The position numbers and the translations under genes are program-made. DNA of 64,000 nucleotides, taken from positions 55,349,800-55,413,799 of the forward strand of contig OX381714.1 of NCBI GenBank assembly GCA_947462335.1, in the 5' to 3' direction. Shown piece after piece: positions 42,271 through 51,699 of this stretch. The stretch comes from Harmothoe impar (taxonomy: Eukaryota; Annelida; Polychaeta; Phyllodocida; Polynoidae). Positions within the stretch are counted from its first letter, which is position 1. Each line of letters begins with the position of its first letter. The notes beneath the pieces are model-generated. The model was not told the origin of the DNA. It saw only the letters and a program-made list of their open reading frames with translations, and did no database searches.

Positions 42271-42788
42271 ATTTTTTGGCTCCCTATACGACCAACCTAG
42301 GTAAGTTATTATTGTCGGGTCGGTCAGTACTGACCAACCCACCTTAGTCTTTTCATTTCCAGGGGGAGCCACTGAGTGGTCATCATAGTATCTTACAGGT
42401 GGCACCAACTAGTGGTATATAAATACAACACACCAATGATGAACCTAGGTTAGCCACTACTGACTGATCCCTCAGTCATTTTTGAATATAACTTTGCCAT
42501 CGTGACGTACACAAATATGACAAACCTAGGAAAGTCTGTACTGACTAACCCTTTCAACCTATGGATTATCAATGTAGTGCGTTAATCATGCTCATGAAGG
42601 TAGATCATGAACAATATGCTATCGTTTTCTAATTACACCTAATTCCCTTATCTACTACTGAATGCAGTATTAATGTGGCAATAATGTGGCATTCAGGAGT
42701 AATTAAGCACATTAGATGTAATTAGAAAATGATTTATCTGCCTTCACGCCACATGGCCTAGTTTGTCATACCTTCCAGGGGCAAATAC

Positions 42789-43080
42789 GGGATAGCTCTC
42801 CCAGGTGCGCGGACAAACATTAACAGCGCAATCTTAATCTTACATCTTAAAATGTCTTAATCTAAGGCAGAAAGAAAAGGAAGAAAACAGGGGATGGGGG
42901 GCAGAGCCCCCCATTAATATTAGTCGACTAGCCTATCCTACAATGGACTGTGTAGTTTAAGATAAGATTAAGATAGGTTAAGATAAGATTAAGACTAATT
43001 TTAAGATAATTAAGACAATCTTAATTCTGTGTTAAGATTGCGCTGATAACGTTTGTCCGCGCACCTAGGAGAGCTATCTC
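42789..43080. mobile_element. MITE with ~47-bp near-perfect TIRs
   Basis: GATAGCTCTCCCAGGTGCGC and the following CGGACAAACATTAACAGCG on the left recur inverted on the right with about three mismatches. It is 290 bp long, AT-rich inside, with repeats of TTAAGATAAGATTAAG. It lies about 130 bp upstream of the first exon of MCT copy 3. Confidence 0.85.
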
Positions 43081-43922
43081 GGGCATCCCTTCCAGGGAGC
43101 TCAGAGAAGAAAAAGAAGGCGCACAGATGTTGTGTATTAAAGCTGAACGTCTGAAGTACCTTTCCAGTCAGACAGTTTATACAAATCGTATTTTGCTTTT
43201 GCAGAATTTCAGATGAAGGGAGCATCAACTCAGGACGGGGCGTTTGCCTGGCTGCTGTGCACAATGTCCTTCCTGAATTGCGCCATAATTGGGGGCTTTA
43301 TCTTCACCACGGGGATGTTTTACCTCATGTTTAAGGAGTCCCTGAATGTGACGGACAGCGAGGTTGCTCTCATAACCTCAATCAACATTGGGGTGATGCA
43401 TACTATTTGTAAGTAGACGTTTGGCTTTCTTTACTCGCACTGTGAAATTGATACATGTACATTGAAAATACTCATACTCATAGACAATTTTATCATACTT
43501 AAGGCTTTTGGTCAATAGACATATATTTGAAATGATTTATTTTTTATATTGACAGTTGAAACTGAGAAACTAATCATGTTGGAGATGTATACTGATTTCT
43601 CATTGTTATTATGCATTTTGCATTCAGCCATTCAAGGGCTACATAGTCCTTTACTATATTGTGACCTTTGCCATTCTAATGACTGCAGCCTTGGTGAGTA
43701 ATTTGCCAGGGCTGCATTCAAGCATCAGTCCCAAAGGTTCAGCATGATGCACCCTGACGACAGATTTTATAGCACATTAAAGCATTGCACAGCCCTTAAA
43801 ACTACCTTGGAACTTTTTTTTGCTTTCCAGGTCTTTTCACTGGTATACTCTGTGACCGTTTTGGCACAAGATGTGTGGCAGTGGTAGGCGCTGTCATATC
43901 AACAGCTGGACTAGCATGTAGT

Positions 43923-44161
43923 AGGGCCCCAGACGGGGGGTTGCTGTGTCACTTGTCGATTTTAAGAAATGTCAATGTCCCTTGTCGATTTTAATAAAAG
44001 GGTCTTGTCACTTGTCACTGACACTGTAAAATTGTCACTAGGTCTCATGTCACTTGTCGATTTTAAGGAATGTCTATGTCATTTGTCGATTCTAAGAAAT
44101 AGGTCTTGTCCCTTGTCACTAGGCTCATGTCGATTTGTCGATTTTACCCGTCTGGGGCCCT
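43923..44161. mobile_element. 239-bp MITE inserted in exon 2 of MCT copy 3
   Basis: AGGGCCCCAGACGGG (43923-43937) is exactly inverted at 44147-44161, and TGTAGT flanks both sides (43917-43922, 44162-44167). The body repeats CTTGTCGATTTTAAGAAATG and TGTCACTTGTC motifs, also seen at 16450-16555 and 59290-59450. Confidence 0.92.
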
Positions 44162-44690
44162 TGTAGTGCCTTCTCCACTAAGGTTAGAGAAAAATTGTTG
44201 TCAAAGTTAACTCTTGTCCATAGATATCAATATTCCCTCTACACTTAGTCTACCAACTCCAACTTTGTTGTATAGAATAACACACTCATAATGAATTTCG
44301 CAATTTGACTGAGAAAAGCAAAGCCTAAAGCAGGATAATGTTCCATAGGGATGTCTGTTTTTCTTTGCCCCTACAGAGTTTGAATACATGTATAATAATT
44401 ATGGCTAGGAATTTGCCCTAGAAAGATGATGATGATATAGTTTTAAAACCAACACAGCCGAAGGCTTACCGCATCATGTATAAGCCTAAACTTGCCTATT
44501 AGCAGCACCCCCAACTTTGACTAAAAAAACTCAGAGATGGTCTGGAAATTGCCCATTTAGCAATACAGTATATTTATAAAAACTCACATTTAAGCTGTAG
44601 CTCAACTTTGCACCTACCCTATAAGCCACACTAGCAAACTGACTCATACACTACTAGCCACAGCTTCTACGTAAGAATGTACGGTAATTT

Positions 44691-44982
44691 CAGTCTTTGC
44701 GAAAACATGCAGGACAGTGGCAATGTCCTTGGGCTTCTACAGCTGAAATATGTTTGTCAATATACTGTGTAAATCTATATGTCTATCCTGATTTGGCCAT
44801 AAAATCAATGGTTACAAATAATATGTATTTCTAATAGAAAAAACTCTTCTATACTAAGACTAAGTATGCAGAAATTGTCAATTGTGGCTATCCGATCCTC
44901 CAAAAATGTAGCCGGCCCTTCAACATTGAAAATTTGCAGGACCGAATGTCCTGTGGGATGAAAAAGTTTTTCGCAAAGACTG
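44691..44982. mobile_element. 292-bp MITE with CAGTCTTTGCGAAAA TIRs
   Basis: CAGTCTTTGCGAAAA at 44691-44705 is matched by TTTTTCGCAAAGACTG ending at 44982. TAATTT flanks both sides (44685-44690, 44983-44988). It lies in intron 2 of MCT copy 3. Internal GCAGGACAGTGGCAATGTCC and GCAGGACCGAATGTCC motifs recur at 14262-14600. Confidence 0.88.
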
Positions 44983-47900
44983 TAATTTCAATGTTTCCTT
45001 CCAGATCTTCCACCTGTACATCAGCTTTGGTGTCATTGCTGGAGCTGGGCAGGGAGTGATTAATGTCCTCTCTATCACGATTCTCAATCTGTACTTCTAC
45101 AAGTACAAGCGGATAGCCTGTGGTATTGCCATGGCCGGCTATGGAGCAGGATCATTTCTTGTGCCACCCGTCTTGACCTATTTTGAGGATGTGTATGGAT
45201 GGAGGGGAGCGATTCTGCTGCTGGCTGGGATCAATGCTCACATGATGGTGGCTTGTTCCCTGTTTAGACCATTTGAAACTTCCCCACAGCAGGAAGGAAA
45301 TTCTAAACCTCAGAATATTGTTACGTTCAAGGATAAGGAAAAGTCTTTAGAAAGTGGAATCATGCTAGCTTTTGAACCTGTACCAGATACAAAGGGAGAT
45401 CTCCAAGATCAGGGTACTGTCATTTTCAAGAATGGAGTGAGGTCATATAATAAGGGAGTCATGCATCCATTTAAATCCGTTCCACATGCAAAGGTAAATC
45501 ATGAAGCGGCAAACACTATAAAAGGCAAGGGTTTAGAAATGATCTCACTCTTCCACAACGTACCCTTTGTCTGCCTGTGTGCAAGTCTATTTGTTATCAT
45601 CTTTTCATCATCTATCATCCTGACCCACTTTGGCAGTTATTTGCTGACTCTGCAGTTTACCAGTGAGGATGTTGTTAGGCTGTATATGACCTTGGGCATT
45701 GGCGCTACCGTCGCACGGCCATTGGCGGGAGTGGTCGCAGAAGTCACCCATGCCAACACTGCTATGTATATCATGCTAACCATTCTACTCAATGGTATGT
45801 AGATTATGAGTGACAAACTTAGTTGTATTATACTTGCATAAATCTCTTCAGGGCTCATGTAAAATTTATGAAAATCTCCAAACTATGCGTTAATAATATT
45901 CAAATGTTACATGTTACCTCCTTCTCCCCAGTTTCAGAGCCACTCCACTAAGGGAGATTTTAGCAAACATTTTTTTCATCATTTTCGTACCATGAGCGAG
46001 AAATTCAGCTCCCGTGGACATGCATCTTTAAGTGTATAGTAATTCGCTGTACTTTTCACTGAAAACAGGTGAAGACCATTCCCTTATATTTCAGGTATGC
46101 TGACTATCTTGTTGCCCTTCATGAAGCAACTATGGATGATGTTTGTGTATGCAGTGGTGTACCAGCTCCTGGCCGGTCCCTACCTTGGTCTGGGAGCCAC
46201 GACCATCATGGAACACGTGCCTAAGACTCAGGTGGCCACTGCGTATGGTGTCTACAACTTTGTGTGTGTACCGGGATACACACTAGGAGCTCCAATGGCA
46301 GGTAGGAAATATGAGTTCATACTTGTCATGAACACCATTCACGCCCTCCCCCAATATTATCATCCAAGAATTATTTAATTCTTTCTACATTCATTACAAA
46401 GCAAAAGAAGGTGGTGTATCAATACAGTCAATTGATGTTATTATTAAGGAATGCTTTTTCACCCTCTTATGTTCCAACTGAGGAGACTGTTGATACCTGC
46501 ATTAATTTGCAGAATGTTCTGTTCAGATTAATAAACCATTAAATTGAAAAGAAAATTGAATTGAAATATTTGAGGGCCACGTAGCAGTTTGCTTAATCCA
46601 CGGTGCAGGGCTAAGACAAAGGTTATATTGTATGCCCTCCCAGGAAAATAGTGTGAGGTAGGGCAAGACTTGTGCAAGCATGCCCATGGTCATAGGTATG
46701 GTGGTAATCTGAGTTGCCCCAGTACCGTTTTGCTTTAAAGTCAAGTGACCTGTGAGATGTATTGTGTGGACAATTCTGATGTTTATCTAATGTTCATCTA
46801 AGGTTCATCAAAATAGACAATTCAAGATAAAATGGTGGGAAGGTTGACATGGCAGGGGAAGGCTACCCAAAGCTTACGCAGCCCCACACCTTGTGCAAGC
46901 CCTTACCCACCTCTCACCCAAGTTCCACCACCACCAGCTAGTTACTGGGTGGGATTGAATGGTCATGTGAAAGAGTTTGGGCAACCCACCCAAAGCTCAC
47001 ACATCCTCACATATTGTGCAATATCAGTTCACCCAAGCTAGCGCTAGCAGTCCCTAGCCTAACCCTAATTTCCTGGGCTCAAATGACCGAAGGTTGTGTT
47101 AGATACTCCCCTCGTAACTGAGTAATGTAGTACATACCCCATGAGTAAGTGAGTGTATGTCAAATAACCATGACAGACTGATAGTGGCATCATATGCAAC
47201 TCTGTATTAATTATGCACTAAGCAAGTACCAAGTGCAAAGACTCACTTGGCCTATATAGGGACCAACATTAATGCTAAACCCTGCACTAATTATGCACTA
47301 AGCAGTACAAAGTACCAAGTTGATTTATAATATTATATATTTCCCACCAAAATATAATTCACAACTCACTAAGAAATCTGCATCAAAATGCAAAAATATC
47401 TAATTTCGATTTTGTGGGGGGTCATATATTTATGAATTATAAATTATGATATACAATGCTCACTAACAATCTGCATCAAAATGGAAATTTGTCCAATTTT
47501 GATTTTGTAGGGTCTGATATTTCCGACCAAAATATGATACAAAACTCACTTACAAATCTGCATCAAATGCAAAATGTGAGATTTCGATTTTGTGGAGGAA
47601 ATAGCCTATAGTTCCCAAAATGTCTACTAAATACATTCAGAACATGTCACAAGAAGGGACTTGGATACATCAAAATCAATATCCCTTCAAAGTATAATAA
47701 AATCTGAAAATAAAGGTGATTTTTTTTTTATTCTTTAAATTTTCCCCAATTTTCTTACTTTGAACAGCTCTGTAGACCTTAATAATTGGAATATCCATAA
47801 ATTGAGACACCTTTCCCTGGGAAAGTATATGTAGACTATATTCCAACAATCAGAACAGTTTCTGTGATGATATTCTATCCCATAAGGCTGTCCAAAGAAA

Positions 47901-48720
47901 AAGAACCTAAAAAACAACGTTTTTGTTCCAGTCACATTCCGTCCCTAGCAAAGGCCGTTCTAAAACCAAGAGATGTGAAACGGGCATGATATATGGTCAT
48001 TATGGTGTTTGTATGTAATGCACGGATGAAATCTCATCAAATTACAGATCAGTTTTTCCTGCAATGAGGAGGGATTCACTATCTTTAACTTCAGCACCAG
48101 TGGGACCTAGATAACATGTGGGCTGTAACCAAAGTATTATTTATCAACAAATAGATTATTTTAAAATATAATATATCAAGGATTCAAGAATTTATTTTCA
48201 GCCACTGACACCAATACATATATAGGGAGTTTACACTCCACAAAAAGATAGTATATGGGACACAGCCACACATATATTCTGATATCTATAGCACTGATTT
48301 AATTATACACAGGTACATTTTGTATAATCTTTTTCAGAAATAAACTGTAATTATCACAGAGTTGTTGTCAGTAAAACTAGAGCCTAGTCTTGGTCAAGCT
48401 TACCATTTGTGTCTGTAGCACATGACCCATGAGGCCAAAAAAAATAAAAGGTGTGTTTTCAGCCACTGACAGTCAAAGATGGCACCAGGTCAAAGATGGC
48501 ACCCAGTCAAAGATGGCACCCGGTCAAAGACTATCACATCGGCCCCATCCTATGACACACAGTCACATGGTTATATATATGAGTCATTTTTATGATATAA
48601 TCATCAATAATTATGCGTATGCTTTCTTTTCAGCTTGGCTGTATGGTTTCACACAAGTGTATGCACATTGCTTCTACCTGGCTGGAGGTCTCATGCTGCT
48701 GTCTGGGATCATAATGGCAC

Positions 48721-49022
48721 CAGCAGCCTACTACATCCACAGGAAAAAACATTGAGGATCTTAGCTACTACATCCACAGGAAAAAACATTGAGGATCTTA
48801 GCTACTACATCCACAGGAAAAAACATTGAGGATTTTACCTACTACATCCACAGGAAAAAACATTGAGGATTTTACCTACTACATCCACAGGAAAAAACAT
48901 TGAGGATTTTACCTACTACATCCACAGGAAAAAACATTGACGATTTTACCTGCTACATCCACAAATAAAAACATTGCGGATTTTACCTACTACATCCACA
49001 GGAAAAACCATTGAGGATTTTA
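48721..49022. repeat. 37-bp tandem repeat seeded by the end of the MCT copy 3 coding exon
   Basis: About eight copies of GCTACTACATCCACAGGAAA + AAACATTGAGGATCTTA-type sequence. The first copy is the last codons and stop of the gene (YYIHRKKH-stop), so the array arose by amplifying the C-terminal coding end into the 3' UTR. Confidence 0.92.
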
Positions 49023-49191
49023 GCTAATGAGAGAGTACACAAGGGCTACTTCATGCCATATATCGCTTGACGGCAGGACTGTAATAGTAGCTTAGCAGGG
49101 CCACTTAACAATAGAAACCTATATAAGTATTTCATTCTCTGGATGGTTTATTTTGTATTTGTTCCCTCTCCAAATCTTACAGGTGTTTATA

Positions 49192-49803
49192 GCGTACATT
49201 ACATATATTGGTTATCACTTGATATTATCAGATCATTTAAATACCTGTACCATGCACCTATAGCTGTTAACATCTCCAGACCATAGAAACTCATAGCACA
49301 AGGTGTAGCTTCATCCACTAGCTAGGGTCAGTGGCCACCTGGTGGTTGGGTGCGGAACTAAACATGGAGGACCTCATATTTGGGAACCAAAAGAAATGAA
49401 GGTCTGTTTCAAATTACTACCGTATATCACAAGGTAGAAACGTGTGCATTTCCCGGGAAAAGCACAAGCTGTAGGCCTATATACAAGATAGAGACTGGAG
49501 ATTCTCGAGAATAGTGAACCTTCCTATTGACATCTTCAATGATGGTGTCTTTCCGGAGTTTTACTCATGCAAATAACCAGAAATTCCACAAGTAGAATGT
49601 AGTAGTTAAACCACTGCCAGACACCTTTACTGAGGATAATGCAACAGTCAAAGCTGATCACGAGTCGCAGATGAGTGTGGTGAGCCGTGACTGTTGCATT
49701 ATCCTCAGTACAGAGGTCTGGAGTGGTTTAACTGACTTATGCCACACACTGTGGTGAGTGGTTTCTCACTTTTATATATATAAATATTATGGTATAAATA
49801 TGA

Positions 49804-49884
<81 letters not shown>

Positions 49885-49886
49885 CC

Positions 49887-49938
<52 letters not shown>

Positions 49939-50584
49939 ACGGGAGAACGGCCAAGGACTTAATATAGACTAGATAGATGTTCGAATGAGATGTGATTACT
50001 ACATATTTAAGCTGGGAGAAGGGTGGAAACTGAGGGATCCAAAATGTCTAGATTGAAATGAAGGCAACTCATGTGGAATCAAAACAAGACACTGTCATGT
50101 TGGATTTGGGTGACAAAAAGGACATATATTGTCAGTAAACGATACAGAACATGAATACTATGGTCACAGGTCAGCAATGATAAATATATATAAATTGAGA
50201 TCTACCTAAATACTCACCAAAAGGCTAAAAGTAATGGAGCTGGCTCAACATGGTTCTAGTCTGGTTCTGGTTCAAGGTAAATCTGACTTCAAAAGGCCAG
50301 CAGCCAATCAGATGGCCCAATCTGGGTCAGGTGACTGACAACCAAGGAATGTTTATCATCCCAACCAGACTATTTAGTTAAATACATAATTATGCAGGAA
50401 TGGCTGGGGTTAAATCATAGGCCTAAGGTTGGATATAATATTAAGGTAAAGTGTGAACAAAGATGGGGAACATTTATGTAGTAAACCCTGGGAAAGAGGT
50501 CACGGGCATAATAGACGCAGTCTGCTTGCTGCGGCGATCTGCGGCGGCGGCGGTGGCGCGCGGAACTAACCCTTTCCCGCCACA
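49192..50584 (-). repeat. 3' LTR of the Gag-only element (left copy)
   Basis: Includes a large hairpin (49600-49735: AGTTAAACCACT ... AGTGGTTTAACT with TGAGGATAATGCAACAGT in the stem), two (TA)n tracts and a GC-rich end (GCGGCGGCGGCGGTGGCGCG). Confidence 0.9.
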
Positions 50585-50599
50585 CTCTCCCCTCCTTAA

Positions 50600-51699
50600 A
50601 CCTTTGCTCGTCCTCGAGCAACACCTTTACCTATATGCCTGGCTCCTTATATTACTTGGTGAGTATCATATAAAAAGCGGTCGAAACCGTAGTGATAACC
50701 ATTAACCTTTGATAGTTAAACCATTAACCTGAGTAGTTAAACCATTAACCTAGCTGACAAGTGACCATGAACTTATACATCGAAATAATAGTATTACAGT
50801 GGTACGCATATCTTTATGCATCAAGATTCTCCAGACTTCACTTCTGTTGGTGACTTGTCCACGGTGACCCTGCCCACTAGTTCAGGCTGGGGGTCACGCT
50901 GATCCATGTGTCAGAAGACTTATCTCCCGTCCCCTAACTCGCAACTAATTCTTATCATGATATAATAACATTTGGAGTAAAGGGATAATTATTAAACAGT
51001 GGTACATTGTATGAATTGAAATTACAACTTGGTAATAGTCGCTTGAATGCATAGTATAACTAGCTAATCCATTAACGATTGCTGTCTACCTAACATATAC
51101 ACATAGTAACATGAACACAGATTTTAACTTTGAATTGGTAGTTACACTGTAATATCTGATTACCTGAGATTTACAATAAATAACATTACATGTTATGATG
51201 TCAGGGACAACTTTACTTGTGAATCACATTTGGTGTTGAACGAGCAAACCCAAATTGTATCCAGTGCTTCTATAGACTGGCGAGATAAACCCGTAAGATT
51301 TCGTACACCCCCGTAAGGGATCGTACACCCCCTATACTACCGGAGAGTCCCGAGGTATAACAGTAAGATCGCTGATAGCGTAGATAGACGGATAATCTGG
51401 GATTAGTAGCGGTACTACTGCGGGTCTCATAGACCAATGGGTGAGTCCCCGAAAATGCTGACGGTAAACACGCTGGTACTGTAGATATACGGGTAATCCC
51501 GAATTACTGCTGGTAATACAGCAGGTCTTAAAGATCGGCGGGTGTGACCCGAAATGATGGCGGTAAACCGCTGTGTGTGTGTGACCCGAAATAATCATAG
51601 TGATACCTTTCCTTCTCTCCTTAAAAAAATAGTTTGGATTGTCTCAATCAGATGTCAAATTTGAGAAATTTCTGAAAGTTTACTTTGAGTACTATGCAA
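50600..51699. other. Gag-to-LTR spacer of the Gag-only element
   Basis: 1.1 kb where pol would normally sit. It shows irregular repeats at 51300-51580 (GGGTAATCCCGAATTAC, CGGTAAACCGC, GTGTGACCCGAAAT) and no RT, RNase H or integrase motifs in any frame. Confidence 0.7.

Larger units (their letters stand above)
37690..43212. other. Intergenic stretch between MCT copies 2 and 3
   Basis: It contains the minisatellite, an AT-rich block (39180-41240) with many interspersed copies of a CGTTACGGACTTTC motif, a last-exon relic of a fourth MCT copy (about 41937), and several inverted-repeat elements between 42000 and 43080. No complete gene is seen. Confidence 0.6.
43213..48755 (+). pseudogene. SLC16-like MFS transporter copy 3; exon 2 split by a MITE
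   Basis: Exons 43213-43408, 43831 onward (split by an insert, resuming 44168 and ending 44183), 45005-45794, 46095-46301 and 48634-48755 (stop TGA). Every border is AG/GT and every phase fits. Outside the insert the protein reads through: DGAFAWLLCTMSFLNCAIIG, YFYKYKRIACGIAMAGYGAG, FEDVYGWRGAILLLAG, VARPLAGVVAEVTHA, APMAG and a C-terminus YYIHRKKH. A 239-bp TIR element with a 6-bp target duplication interrupts exon 2; the net gain of 245 bases is not a multiple of three. Unless the insert is spliced out or absent in other alleles, this copy is dead. The rest is so clean that the insertion must be recent. Confidence 0.85.

Noticed and set aside
43918..44166. Insert in MCT copy 3 acting as a new intron (gt at 43918 or 43921, ag at 44165-44166)
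   Set aside because: Neither splice choice restores the original reading frame exactly; bases are lost and the frame shifts.
48721..49022. CRISPR-like array
   Set aside because: The units are contiguous 37-bp tandem repeats without spacers, derived from a eukaryotic exon.
50600..51699. Hidden pol gene of the LTR element
   Set aside because: No RT (YxDD), RNase H or integrase (zinc-binding H-H-C-C) pattern in any frame.
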